This document shows, piece by piece, positions 54,301 through 63,690 of a stretch of DNA of 64,000 bases. Position 1 is the first letter of the stretch; every line of letters starts with the position of its first letter. Position numbers and translations under genes: made by a program. The stretch is taken from assembly GCA_037179515.1 (NCBI GenBank), contig JAXCGZ010007695.1, forward strand, positions 27,501 through 91,500, written 5' to 3'. The stretch comes from Halocaridina rubra (taxonomy: Eukaryota > Arthropoda > Malacostraca > Decapoda > Atyidae). The notes under the pieces are model-generated. The model saw nothing but the letters and a program-made list of their open reading frames with translations. It was not told the DNA's origin and searched no databases.

Positions 54301-57182
54301 GATATAGTGGTACAATGTACATTCTTATTGCTGTAGTTCATCATTCTATCTTCCTAATTCTATTTTTAAAGAGCTTTTAGATGGACATTTTTGCCATCTA
54401 TAAACTTTCAGTGTGAAAACCCATCCAACTTTCAGCCCCATATCTCTGATAGTGTGTAAACTTAGTTTTCCTCATCTTAGGAGCACATGAATACCTCCTC
54501 TTTGTTGTCCTGTGTCATATATTGTTGACTAAATTGGACTGAGCGATGGGAATGGGAACCCCTCCTTTGTATTTTACTCTCACAAAAAGTAAAGTTTTTA
54601 TTTTGTCCCAGTCACCCCCTTATTAGATGATATATAGCTTTTGTTTTTCTGTACTTAACTATCTTATGTGTATGGCATTACAGGGCTCACCGCCTTTTAA
54701 ATCAAAAGAAAGTCATAGCAGCAGCAGCAGATTTGATATGTATATGAAAGAAAAAAAGAAGAAGCAAAGCAAAGTTGTTTTTCCAGTGGAACGAGGCTCA
54801 GGTGCAGGTCCCTCGTCTAGATCGTCTGAGAGGGACACTTCTCTAGTAGCCATTAAAAAACAAGCTAGTGAAAGTCATGTGTCAACTCCATGTAAGCTTC
54901 ATTTGGTGTCTTTATTGATTTTTATTTTTCTTGAATCCAGCCTGGGATACGAACTCAGGATACATGAGCAGTGTAAAACCTTTCTTGTCCAGGTGTGGCA
55001 ACTTTACTAGTGTGAGTGGATAAGTCATAAATAGTTTTTTCCTTTGGTTATGGCCCTCTCTCTGACCTTGGCAGAAAAATGCAGTATATGTGAAAAAATT
55101 CGTTGCTGATTTGTGTGCTTATCCATAGTGTTTGGAAAGAAAGAATTCTACACTTGTATTCCCTTGTCGTTAGAGGCAAGCTAGTGAGGGATAAGGGAAC
55201 AAAGAGCTGGAAGTCCCATTTTCCATTGCATATTATATTGCCATGAGACAACTGTCAGTCGAGATGAAGTTGGGCATATCGTGTTGGATCCTTACCACCT
55301 CAAAAATTTTCCTATATATGAACTACTTTGCTAGTTTAGAGGCATATGTTGAGCAAAGAGAAAAAAAGTTGTAAACATTTATAAGCCATCCCTTCCTTTT
55401 TACAGATCCTAATGCAGTTATTATTTCTATGGGAAAAGGATGGAAGAAATGTATTGTAAAACGCATCACAGGAACCAGCACCAACAAATGGGATGTGTAT
55501 TTTGTCGGGTACGTTGTAAGTCATGTGACATCATTAGTTAAAGGTGATATGTTCTTATATGAGCTGGGTCTAGCTTACTGTATACATCATATCGCCAGTG
55601 ATATTTCTTTATTTGTGTTTTACATTGCATAACATACGATAATGCACACACTGTAGTATAAAGTTTAAACCTCATCTCTTCAAGATTTTTGCTATTTAAT
55701 TTCAGACCAGATGAAAAGAAACTTCGGAGTCGACACGATTTGATGCGTTACCTCATAGAAAATGGGATTTCCTATGATGCAGAGAAATTTGATTTTTCTC
55801 TTAAAAATCTAAAAGGTTAGTCATTTACATTAATTTGTTTAATTTTTTTTTCTGTTCTGATACAGGTATTGCTGCCCATATGACTTTAGTGTTTTAAATA
55901 ATGCTAGCACTGCAAAACTATCTTTATATTTGGTGCCATTTTATGTTCTGTTGTCCATCGGGCAACTGTTGTTCTTATTTTCTGTTTCCTGTGGTTCTCC
56001 CTTTTATTGTTTTGCCAGTGGCCCTTTTGATTACATATACGGAGAAAGTATGGACTTGTAGGATAAGTAATGAAGAAGGAACTCCACTTGTTTTAAATTC
56101 CTCACTGTTAGTATTTGGGTATATCTTTTATTAAGCTCTTTTAAATTCTGCACTCTTGGTATTTGGGCTTATCTTATATGCAGTTGACTTAGAAAATACA
56201 TGATACTTAGTACAGTATTTGAGATTATCTGCTATTCAGTTTTTTATTCCTGACTCTTGGTATTTGGCCTTATCCTATATTCAACTGTTTTATATTTCCC
56301 ATACTTGGTATTTGAGTTTATCTTGTATTCATTTTTAAAGTCCTCACTCTTGGTATTTGGCTTTATATTACAGTCATATGTTTTAAATTCGTTACTCTTG
56401 GTATTTGGGCTAATTTTATCTTCTGTAAACAAGTCTGTTGGGGAGAGCAAACCCTTGGATGGGAATAAGTACTATTGTTAATATATATTTCACACTTTCA
56501 TTATCAAAGTTATAGTCTCTTCAGTATGGAAGAATAGCTTGTGATGAGGATTTAGGAAATTCTGCCGGAAATATATTTGCCATAGGAATATTCTTCGTAT
56601 AGGTAAATTCCCTGTATAGGAAAATTCTCAGCCAAAAAAAAGTAAATTGCAAAACAAAATGATTAGCTGTTCCCTTATAATGGCAACTTAATCAACTGAC
56701 CTACAAATTAGCTAGTTTACAGTCTGCTTGTGTGCCTCCTCTGATTAATATTTCTGTGCAAACTACCCATTACAGTGGTCTATACAGTGGAAACTAATAA
56801 AGTCAGTGTAATATCTGTGGGTGATTTGAGCTATATATTTGAATAGAGAGAAAATACTGTGAATAAACGTATTGGATATGTGAAAATTAAGTGTAAAACA
56901 AGAGTTCTTACCGTGCTGGAAAATGATAATTTATCAAAATGTAGAACATTTGGTGAGCATTGTCATCCTTCTCAACCCTTGAAACAAAAGTTTATGAAGC
57001 AAAACTGAAATTAAAATCAGCTGTTGATTCACAAACCTTTACACAGTTGTTACTTGCCGATACCTCATCTAATTTAGGTAAGAACACTTTATCTCTGATG
57101 CTGCCTTTAGCATATATGTTTTGCAATATTAGAGGCTGGTGGCAAAAGAAGAACTAAGCACCCCCTGTCGCAACTGGAAGAA
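39075..57182 (+). CDS. MBD-R2: MBD-R2/PHF20-like chromatin protein with N-terminal FAR1/ZSWIM3-like domain (3'-partial)
   Basis: The Tudor/MBD half matches Drosophila MBD-R2 and vertebrate PHF20, subunits of the NSL histone acetyltransferase complex at active promoters (family knowledge). Plus-strand exons: 39075-39327 (ATG at 39095), 39460-39568, 40591-41066, 41746-42023, 47749-47858, 49222-49364, 49974-50111, 50811-50917, 52049-52125, 53032-53194, 54148-54296, 54684-54891, 55406-55508, 55706-55815, 56991-57077 and 57133-57182. All phases match, giving 847 codons to a donor at 57183. Order: FAR1/ZSWIM3-like zinc domain, Asn/Ser/Gln-rich region, acidic stretch, AT hook, MBT/Tudor, second Tudor, Lys-rich linker, MBD-like domain. 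C2H2 and PHD exons must lie further right. The link across 42023-47749 is inferred from phase; the FAR1 and Tudor halves could be two genes. Confidence 0.75.
39460..39568 (+). CDS. Exon completing the FAR1-like zinc-binding domain
   Basis: It encodes TSAGGCPFKVRLSTSIDGQA, then VVKEICHDHNHEPGK. The Cys of GGCPF and the C-H-D-H-N-H cluster are candidate zinc ligands, as in the FAR1/ZSWIM3 fold (C...C...H.H). Acceptor TTTTCAG, donor GTAAGA. Confidence 0.8.
39630..39790 (+). repeat. SINE-like repeat family A copy
   Basis: TATGTCACTATTAGTCCCCT, GAGGTTGAAGCTGGGAAATT, AGTGCCCTGCTGTGGGCTCA, ending TGCGCTATTGGGCTCCCC. It lies in an intron immediately after the FAR1 domain exon. Confidence 0.55.
40591..41066 (+). 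CDS. Exon encoding the low-complexity linker (Asn/Ser/Gln-rich)
   Basis: It opens with KLHEEPRRLYKKSPNNNNNN and a basic VRKPVRYIVNKQR segment, followed by a long Gln/His/Leu stretch (CAG/CAA repeats at 40820-40915) and a Ser/Pro/Asp part (DSPDHIDTPDHLSSPDLSS, YLPPSPISPR). Likely disordered. Acceptor GTTTCAG, donor GTAAGC, phase 2. Confidence 0.8.
41746..42106 (+). CDS. AT-hook exon with alternative 3' end (stop at 42104-42106)
   Basis: It continues in phase: SSGCIVDCEEDERLEPILDL, an acidic EEALEEALGDLDS helix, then PPPAKRQRGRPRKQSFSG containing the AT hook RGRPRK. If the donor GAA|GTACGT at 42024 is used, the frame enters the Tudor exon at 47749. If not, the exon reads on through IPDLDFSLSDLMDFDVYLF to TAG, giving a 392-aa protein. 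AATAAA occurs at 42110-42115 and 42239-42244, with more near 42450-42650, so polyadenylation here is possible. Confidence 0.7.
43990..44165 (+). repeat. Dispersed repeat family R3, copy 1
   Basis: CCGAACAGTCCTGAGTCCCT, then CCTATCCCAGGCTTTCC, TCTCAGGAAGTATATG, GTATGTGGCTGTGTGCTGTG and GAGGTGACGTG. Copies 2 and 3 at 46240-46400 and 53515-53645 keep the same order and orientation. Confidence 0.5.
44370..44485 (-). repeat. SINE-like repeat family A fragment
   Basis: On plus: GGTTCGAGCCCACTGTAGGG, AGGAAGGGCATTCAGCCTTA, CCCCAGCTCCAACTTTTGTG. This is the reverse complement of the family body. Confidence 0.55.
45130..45990 (-). mobile_element. Jockey-like LINE remnant (3' region)
   Basis: The minus strand reads WFYQWPANPMAYKTEFLAIS, IIQIAKATSQKPGFCFD, FIRPCLEYCSLICGVSSYTY, LDRVESTVITHQQSC and SLFAKRYHLSLFY. 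The order ..A..S.KLG......Y..FIRPCLEYCSH.WG....LLD.VE..A.RLI...SL....LSLFYRY.. is typical of the end of Jockey/CR1-group RT ORFs. Stops and small shifts are frequent. A 'gacaccagg'-like piece interrupts it near 45225-45305. Confidence 0.65.
46240..46405 (+). repeat. Dispersed repeat family R3, copy 2
   Basis: CATCCAACACTGAGTCAGTA, CATTCCCACAGAGTTCTTAG, GTATGTGGTTGTGTGTACTC, GTGAGGTGACGTTTCAC. Confidence 0.45.
47285..47420 (+). repeat. SINE-like repeat family A copy
   Basis: ATGTCACTGTTAATCCCTAT, CACAGGTTGGAACTAGGGAG, ATGCCCTTCCTAATGTCACT, then CTCTTACCACTGGGCTACTG. It lacks the GATCAAAC block. Confidence 0.5.
47749..47858 (+). CDS. MBD-R2: MBD-R2-like exon 5, linker before the first Tudor
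   Basis: Acceptor CATTGCAG. With the single A carried from 42023, the frame reads T-PPSREKMERDHSGDSKDG, then SPKESDFLGFTNPMDK. The internal ATG at 47770 could instead start a separate Tudor/MBD gene. Donor GTAAGT, phase 0. Confidence 0.75.
48175..48350 (+). repeat. SINE-like repeat family A copy
   Basis: A near-complete copy: TTTTATGTGTCACTATTAAT, CCCCATTCGAATTGGAATGG, GATAGGTTGGAGCTGAGGTA, TTCCTGAGTCGAGTGCTCTA, ACCACTACACTACAGTGGTG. Confidence 0.6.
48500..49065 (+). repeat. Two dispersed repeat family R2 copies
   Basis: 48500-48720 (ACATATGCAATGGTTACTAT, AGTCAAAGCACAAAAATCCA, ATATACCTTGATCAGTCCTC, GGGTCATACATAAGGTAAAT) and 48955-49065 (AAATCCCCCTTGTAAGGGAA, AATCAAAACACACAATAACC, AAAATACCTTCATCACTC). 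Confidence 0.45.
49222..49364 (+). CDS. MBD-R2: MBD-R2-like exon 6, start of the first Tudor/MBT domain
   Basis: GKSEAGSLSLADIAQANAMA, then FVTGARLEVLDTRDNNW. It is followed in the next exon by YQCKVVEVDWG. It matches the PHF20 FEVGAQLEARDRLKNWYPAHI start of the domain. Acceptor TTCTTAG, donor GTGAGA, phase 2. Confidence 0.9.
49685..49845 (+). repeat. SINE-like repeat family A copy
   Basis: CTCTATTAATTTCCATCATG, GGGGACAGTGGCTGGATCCC, CTCATGAGGCTCAAAAATGA, AGTGCTCTAACCACTGCGCT. Confidence 0.5.
49974..50111 (+). CDS. MBD-R2: MBD-R2-like exon 7, first Tudor/MBT domain
   Basis: YQCKVVEVDWGELDILVHYE, then RWSNRFDEWLKMDSTRIRPL. The HYERWSNRFDEW motif is diagnostic (PHF20: [24 protein letters not shown]) and supplies the aromatic cage of the methyl-lysine reader fold. 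Acceptor TTTACAG, donor GTAATA, phase 2. Confidence 0.95.
50811..50917 (+). CDS. MBD-R2: MBD-R2-like exon 8, start of the second Tudor
   Basis: KEKKGGPFKIGDKVTARWPS, then DGKRYQAKIIKCLGD. It parallels PHF20 FQINEQVLACWSDCRFYPAKV. Acceptor TTTTTAG, donor GTGAGC, phase 1. Confidence 0.93.
52049..52125 (+). CDS. MBD-R2: MBD-R2-like exon 9, end of the second Tudor
   Basis: QYEVLFMDGVTKIVRAGGLT, then RVDFK. It parallels PHF20 YTVKFYDGVVQTVKHIHVK. Acceptor TTTTCAG, donor GTGAGT, phase 0. Confidence 0.92.
53032..53194 (+). CDS. MBD-R2: MBD-R2-like exon 10, Ser-rich linker
   Basis: ASKSLGESGTNIDESSSSSP, KKLGQEFDNVMLLSPAGTTA, SSNDSLPSSPEAAV. No domain was recognised; probably disordered. Acceptor TTTACAG, donor GTAAAT, phase 1. 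Confidence 0.85.
53515..53645 (+). repeat. Dispersed repeat family R3, copy 3
   Basis: TGGCCGAACAGCTGCAAGTC, CAGGTTTTCCCACAGAGCTC, GTATATGTGGTTGTGTAGTG. Confidence 0.45.
54148..54296 (+). CDS. MBD-R2: MBD-R2-like exon 11, basic linker
   Basis: ENSQLHKTVNLVPRKSIFDV, EIIEQKRKPKRKAAVEELFE and SIKKRRKSE. KRKPKRK and KKRRK are candidate nuclear-localisation or DNA-contact clusters. Acceptor ATGCAG, donor GTAAGA, phase 0. Confidence 0.88.
54684..54891 (+). CDS. MBD-R2: MBD-R2-like exon 12, Ser/Lys-rich linker
   Basis: GSPPFKSKESHSSSSRFDMY, MKEKKKKQSKVVFPVERGSG, then SSRSSERDTSLVAIKKQASE. Acceptor TTACAG, donor GTAAGC, phase 1. Confidence 0.87.
55406..55508 (+). CDS. MBD-R2: MBD-R2-like exon 13, first half of the MBD-like domain
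   Basis: PNAVIISMGKGWKKCIVKRI, then TGTSTNKWDVYFVG. The order GW.K..V.R..G...N.WDVYFV.P matches the MBD/TAM fold core (W.....R..G...G..DV.Y..P). Acceptor TTTACAG, donor GTACGT, phase 2. Confidence 0.92.
55706..55815 (+). CDS. MBD-R2: MBD-R2-like exon 14, second half of the MBD-like domain
   Basis: PDEKKLRSRHDLMRYLIENG, then ISYDAEKFDFSLKNLK. This matches the P.GKK.RS...L..YL......D...FDFS pattern of MBD proteins. Acceptor TTTCAG, donor GTTAGT, phase 1. Confidence 0.93.
56085..56440. repeat. Minisatellite of about 55-60 bp units, six degenerate copies
   Basis: A (C/T)TTGGTATTTGG.(T/C)TTATC core and a TTTTAAATTC..(C/T)ACTC segment recur at about 56105, 56150, 56210 (diverged), 56255, 56300, 56345 and 56395. 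It is in an intron of the MBD-R2-like gene. The minus-strand open frame through it encodes repeated NTKS-like units and is not a likely gene. Confidence 0.75.
56991..57077 (+). CDS. MBD-R2: MBD-R2-like exon 15
   Basis: YEAKLKLKSAVDSQTFTQLL, then LADTSSNL. Acceptor AACAAAAG at 56990 gives the required phase (G+TT). An alternative AG at 56957 also keeps the frame but has a poorer pyrimidine tract. Donor GTAAGA. No domain was recognised. Confidence 0.65.
57133..57182 (+). CDS. MBD-R2: MBD-R2-like exon 16, last exon found in the window
   Basis: EAGGKRRTKHPLSQLEE, joined in phase to exon 15; donor GTGAGT at 57183. The gene must continue to the right: no stop is reached, and the C2H2 and PHD parts known in the family were not seen. 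Confidence 0.65.
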
Positions 57183-57434
57183 GTGAGTGTATAATTCCGG
57201 GAGAATATAAATATCTTTAAACTGGTGAGCAGTTTTTAATATATTATGGGGGTGAAGGTGATACTGTGAGAAGTTTAGTGTTTGAAACACTAATGGGTTA
57301 GATGACCTTGAGAATAATTAAGACTGCTCTTGCAATGGTGCTCTCATATGCAGCCCAGATGTATATTATAAGTTATTCACGCTATATATTAGCATTGCAC
57401 GCCTTTTTTTTTTATCCTGGTAAATCTTGAAGAT

Positions 57435-57765
57435 AAAGAATGGCACCAACATTTCCTATAGAATTGTAGAATGTTTTTGAGAGAAGTCAGAATAATATGA
57501 TCAGGAGAAACAACAGTATAGATGACTTCCACAGTGCAATATAAAGCTCAGTTACTAACATGCATCCAAATTTGTGGAAACTCATAACTTATTTGAAAAA
57601 GGAAGAAAGCTTAGTGAAAAAGAAAATGTGTGATTTAGATCGAAGAGATACAGCAGAGATGAAGAAAAAGTATGGTGATATTAATGCAATACTTAAGGAG
57701 AAAAATGCTTCGATACAATCCGTAACAAAAAGTACATTATTTACGCAGGATTTCTTGGAATTTTC
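57435..57765 (+). pseudogene. MULE-type transposase C-terminal remnant
   Basis: In one frame, with stops: an APTFPIEL / NVFERSQNNMIRRNNSIDDF / HSAI segment, then SSVTNMHPNLWKLITYLKKE, ESLVKKKMCDLDRRDTAEMK and KKYGDINAILKEKNA. The order (TNN..E.FH......V...HPN.WK.I..LKKEE.L...K......G......KY.DIN..L) resembles MULE-like transposase C-termini. TAG/TAA codons interrupt it before HPNLW. It lies in the intron after the last MBD-R2-like exon found. Confidence 0.6.
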
Positions 57766-58029
57766 ATTTGTGTTAAAGGATTTCATCACGTTTTTTTTAT
57801 GTTTAACATTACATAAGGACTTGTATATTTAATGCTTTTATAAACCCTTCATCATTCTTTTTTTAATTTTATGAAATGCTGATTTAATACCCTTTCTTAC
57901 TGTCCATGCGGTGAATTTGTCTTAAAGGGAAATTTCCAGTGACAAAAATGTTTACATTAAATATTCTGGACTTGTGTTATGAGATGTATTGGCTTGAGAA
58001 ATATTAGGCTATGACTCATGTATATTATG

Positions 58030-58990
<961 letters not shown>

Positions 58991-59025
58991 ATTCATGTTT
59001 TCACATATGTAATGTGCTTGCTTGG

Positions 59026-59177
<152 letters not shown>

Positions 59178-59770
59178 CCTTCGCTGGATCGTGTTCCTTG
59201 GCTCGCGTTTTCACTGTACCACGGTTTTTTTGGGGCAAATTATTTTTTTTTGGGGGGGGGTATATGCAAAAATATTAAAATATTAATAAAATAAAAATTC
59301 TCAGTATTTTAATTTTTTTTATTGAAAAAAACATATTTCATTATCTTATTGATAAACAAAATTTATTTCCCAGCGTACGAATAATAAAATAGTAAAAAAT
59401 AGTAAAAAACATAAATTTAGATATACGTACATACAGTATAACTCACAGTATTGTATCATGCGAAATAGTGTCTGATAGCATACAATGTTTTTGGGGTCGC
59501 AGCTACGTGAGCTAGCATATATATTTATATTTCCAGTAGTTTCATGATTTTATTGATAAAAAAACGTATTTCTTAGCCTAAGAATAATAAAACAGTAAAA
59601 AATATTAAAAAACATAAATACTAACAGTATTGCAACATGTAAAATGCGATAACGCTATTAGCGTTTCGGACAAAGGCTCGTTCAGTCTAACTCACGTGTG
59701 CGCCGTTCACGTTGTGCTTATTAATACGTTTTGCTTGTGATATTTTTACTCGCATATTTTAACCTTTGCA

Positions 59771-59854
59771 ATGCCTCCCAAGCATCCTTCATCTTCTAAG
59801 GCTTCTTGTAGTGAGCCTAAGCTGCAAAGGAAACTGTTAACCATAACAGATAAG
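59771..59854 (+). pseudogene. First exon of a Tigger-like transposase
   Basis: ATG opens MPPKHPSSSKASCSEPKLQR, then KLLTITDK, and stops at a donor GTAAGT. The (K/R)K.LTI.DK motif begins the CENP-B/pogo N-terminal helix-turn-helix, with downstream exons missing. The 28 codons are intact; the rest of the protein is absent. Confidence 0.65.
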
Positions 59855-59874
59855 GTAAGTTTACCTATCACGTA

Positions 59875-60095
59875 CATATAAATTTACATTGCATGCTGTT
59901 ATTTATAAAGTAAAGGGTGGTCTTTTAATAATGCAGGGAGGGTTTATACAGTAAACGTAAAAATAATTTAAAAACACCTATGTACATGAGTATGTCATAT
60001 AAATTTACGCTTGCATGCTGTTATTTATGAAGTAAAGGGTGGTTTGTTAACATTACAGGGAGGGTTTATACAGTTTATACGGGGTAAGCGTAAAA
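59875..60095 (+). repeat. Two founder-like copies of the 160-bp repeat unit
   Basis: AAATTTACATTGCATGCTGT and AAATTTACGCTTGCATGCTG, each followed by TTATTTAT.AAGTAAAGGG and CAGGGAGGGTTTATACAGT. They start just after the transposase exon 1 donor. Confidence 0.75.
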
Positions 60096-60197
60096 ATAAA
60101 TTAAAATATCTATGTACATATAGGCTAATCCTACTCCGCGATTTTCCTGTCTCGCGCCGGGTCCCGGAACCGAACCCTCGCGATAATGGAAGGAACA

Positions 60198-60200
<3 letters not shown>

Positions 60201-60258
<58 letters not shown>
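60201..60258. repeat. (TA)n microsatellite between a Tigger and an LTR fragment
   Basis: About 58 bp of TA. The right end of the Tigger is on its left and the LTR end (TGACGTAGGG) is on its right. Confidence 0.95.
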
Positions 60259-60261
<3 letters not shown>

Positions 60262-61139
60262 CGTAGGGTATTTTATTATCCCACCTAACGTTGTATATAA
60301 TTATGGTAGCGTGGTTGGTGAAAGACATCTTCTTTCTATACATTTATTCTTATTTTAACATCTATGTACTCAGAGCTCCTATTACTACAGTTCCTGTCAC
60401 GACTAATTCCTGAGTCCCACCCCAGAAGGGGGGAGGCTAACTCAGCTGTACTGTGTTAACTCGGCATCTGGCGTATCTCATATCTCAAGAGGGTGAGAGA
60501 TATAAACCAGTCCTTTATTCCCCATACCACACAGAAACCCTTGTCCTAAATGTGAAGTACATGCCCGGGGGAGATACCCAATGGCAATAGGCGATTACCA
60601 CCCACTCCTTTGCAATAGGCTCGTTGGAATAGCCCCTTCCCTTATAGGCGGGACTCCACTTCGAACCTGGAGTTGATTTGCAGGACTGGATGTCAAGACA
60701 CGCCCCTGCCCTTGGGGTATTTCAAGAACCACCCAGGGCAGGCACAGTGAGTTGAGTTAGAGACCGGGCCTTGCCAGCAGCAGAGTTAACACAGTACAGC
60801 TGAGTTAGCCTCCCCCCTTCTGGGGTGGGACTCAGGAATTAGTCGTGACAGGAACTGTAGTAATAGGAGCTCTGAGTACATAGATGTTAAAATAAGAATA
60901 AATGTATAGAAAGAAGATGTCTTTCACCAACCACGCTACCATAATTATATACAACGTTAGGTGGGATAATAAAATACCCTACGTCAGTGGTGGCAGCGGT
61001 GGGATACTATCTTACAAATTGGTGTCATTAGACTGGGATAATAAAATATCCCACCGCTGCCACCACTGACGTAGGGATATTTTATTATCCCAGTCTAATG
61101 ACACCAATTTGTAAGATAGTATCCCACCGCTGCCACCAC
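60259..61139. mobile_element. Rearranged LTR-retrotransposon pieces (antisense partial LTR, sense LTR, leader)
   Basis: 60259-60463 is the antisense 3' part of the LTR. At a shared ACTC it switches to a sense LTR (about 60461-60986, missing about 40 bp at its start) ending CCTACGTCA. This is followed by TGGTGGCAGCGGTGGGA at 60988, in the position of a tRNA primer-binding site. The leader runs to about 61046, then antisense PBS, LTR-end and leader pieces occupy 61047-61139. No gag or pol sequence is present. Confidence 0.7.
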
Positions 61140-61700
61140 TGACGTAGGGTATTTTATTATCCCACCTAACGTTGTATATAATTATGGTAGCGTGGTTGGT
61201 GAAAGACATCTTCTTTCTATACATTTATTCTTATTTTAACATCTATGTACTCAGAGCTCCTATTACTACAGTTCCTGTCACGACTAATTCCTGAGTCCCA
61301 CCCCAGAAGGGGGGAGGCTAACTCAGCTGTACTGTGTTAACTCTGCTGCTGGCAAGGCCCGGTCTCTAACTCAACTCACTGTGCCTGCCCTGGGTGGTTC
61401 TTGAAATACCCCAAGGGCAGGGGCGTGTCTTGACATCCAGTCCTGCAAATCAACTCCAGGTTCGAAGTGGAGTTCCGCCTATAAGGGGAGGGGCTATTCC
61501 AACGAGCCTATTGCAAAGGAGTGGGTGGTAATCGCCTATTGCCATTGGGTATCTCCCCCGGGCATGTACTTCACATTTAGGACAAGGGTTTCTGTGTGGT
61601 ATGGGGAATAAAGGACTGGTTTATATCTCTCACCCTCTTGAGATATGAGATACGCCAGATGCCGAGTCCCACGGGACCCGCTATATATCTTCGTGACACA
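61140..61700 (-). mobile_element. Full LTR (561 bp), antisense
   Basis: Read on minus it runs TGTGTCACGAAG...CCTACGTCA (TG...CA ends), followed by GTGGTGGCAGCGGTGGGAT (61139-61121) as a primer-binding-like site. It repeats the sense LTR at 60461-60986 nearly identically. It most resembles a Ty3/gypsy-group element by PBS type, but that is inference. Confidence 0.7.
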
Positions 61701-61706
61701 TTTTAA

Positions 61707-61709
<3 letters not shown>

Positions 61710-61793
<84 letters not shown>
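61710..61793. repeat. (TA)n microsatellite
   Basis: About 84 bp of TA, ending at CAGAGTCACCTCATGATT, which looks like a pogo-type terminal sequence. Confidence 0.95.
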
Positions 61794-61797
<4 letters not shown>

Positions 61798-62045
61798 GTC
61801 ACCTCATGATTTACGCAAATGTAATCTACGTGAATTTGGGTTAGTGCATCTACAAAATAATAGTAAAAACATTTGAAATACGTGTTTAGCACGAGCGAGA
61901 AAAAATGAGGTGCTGAGTGGAAGAAAAATGGACCTAACGACCACTAACCAGAGCTTGTGCCTTTGTTTGCAGTGTGGTCGGTCAGTACCCTCTACAAAAT
62001 TAGATTTTCTCACGGAGTGATTTTCCACGTAAATCATTGTTGTTC
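61794..62045. repeat. Possible pogo-type element remnant
   Basis: CAGAGTCACCTCATGATTTA next to TA resembles CAGTGGTGACCTCAACCC at 62204. A coding trace was not recognised. Borders uncertain. Confidence 0.3.
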
Positions 62046-62046
62046 A

Positions 62047-62335
<289 letters not shown>

Positions 62336-62444
62336 TATTAATTTTGAAAGTTTTTGTCATGTAAAACAATAGATATTATACATGTTATAAGCAATATACT
62401 CTGTAAAAGGAAAATAGCATACATAATTAAGGAAAATTTAATTA

Positions 62445-63690
62445 ATAATAGATGGAAGGGGAATAAAGCCAAAGAGCTGGGTGATGGTTACAAGCTATTC
62501 TATAGTGGAGCAAATGCGTAGGGTAGGAATGGAGTTGGTATAGTACTGTCTGAGGAAATGAAGAATGCAGGGACGGAAGTGTATAGGAAGAATGACCGCA
62601 TTATGAAAGTGAAGATATGTTATGGAGGGGAGACAATGAACATCATTAGTGCTTATGCACCACAAGTGGGGTGCACAGAGGAGGAAACGAGCTGTTTTTG
62701 GAACGAAATATGTGAGGTAATGCAGGAACTGGAGGAGAATGAGAGGATTATAGTGGGTGCAGATTTTAATGGGCACGTTGGAAATGGAAATGATGTAATT
62801 GAACGGGTGCATGGAGGACATGGAATACGGGAGAGAAACCCAGAGGGAGAGAGTATAGTAGACTTTGCCATGTCCTTTGAGATGGCAATAGTGAACACGT
62901 TCTTTGAAAAGAAGAGGGAGCACTTGATAACGTACAGGAGTTGTGGTAGATGCTCTCAAATAGATTACTTCCTTTACAATAGATTAAGGCTGGTGGAAAT
63001 TAAGAATTGTAAAGTTATTCCAGGTGACCATGTAGCCCCCCAAACACAGGCTTCTGTGTTTGGGCCTGAAGATAAAAAGAGAAAGAAAAATGAAAACAAA
63101 TGTAGTTAAGAAATTCAGGTGGTATAAATTGTCAGGGAGGGATAATGATGATAAGAGAGAGTTTAGAAGAGTGTTGGGAGAGATTGATTTGGAAATTGAA
63201 GATGTGGAGGAATGGTGGAGGCATAATGCATCAGTGATTAGAAGGCATGGAAGGGAGATACTAGGGGAAACATCTGGAATAGTATGGGAAGAAAAGGAAA
63301 GCTGGTGGTGGGAGGAGGGTATAAGGGAGGTTGTAAAAGGTAAGGAGGCAAAGAAGAAAGTTGAAGAGGCACAATTGCAGGAAGACAGAGAAGTATTAAG
63401 GGTGAGAAACAAAGAAGTAAAAAAGGTAGTAGCTCAAGTTAAGGCAAGGGCATATGATGAGGTTTATGATGAACTGGGAAGTAAGGAAGGTTTAAGCAAG
63501 ATGCTCAAACTGTCAAGGGTTAGAAATAAAAGTACAAAGACATCACTCATATTAAACAAATTAAAAATGGAAATGGTACGGTCGTAAAGAAGGAAGAAGA
63601 CATCCTGAAACGATGCAAGGAGTATTTTGAGCAACTGCTAAGTGAAGAAAATGAAAGACTTATTAGAGATGGACAATGTGGGGTTGGGGT
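62445..63690 (+). mobile_element. Truncated RTE-type LINE (endonuclease part)
   Basis: A RWKGNKAKELGDGYKLFYSG trace at 62450-62515 is followed by ISAYAPQVGCTEEETSCFWN, IVGADFNGHVGNGNDVIERV, VDFAMSFEMAIVNTFFEKK, SQIDYFLYNRLRLVEIKNCK, then after a frameshift near 63040 FRWYKLSGRD and KESWWWEEGIREVVKGKEAK. It is closely related to the element at 27041-30147 but diverged. It lacks the 5' start and the RT. Stops occur at 62518 and about 63107. Confidence 0.85.
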
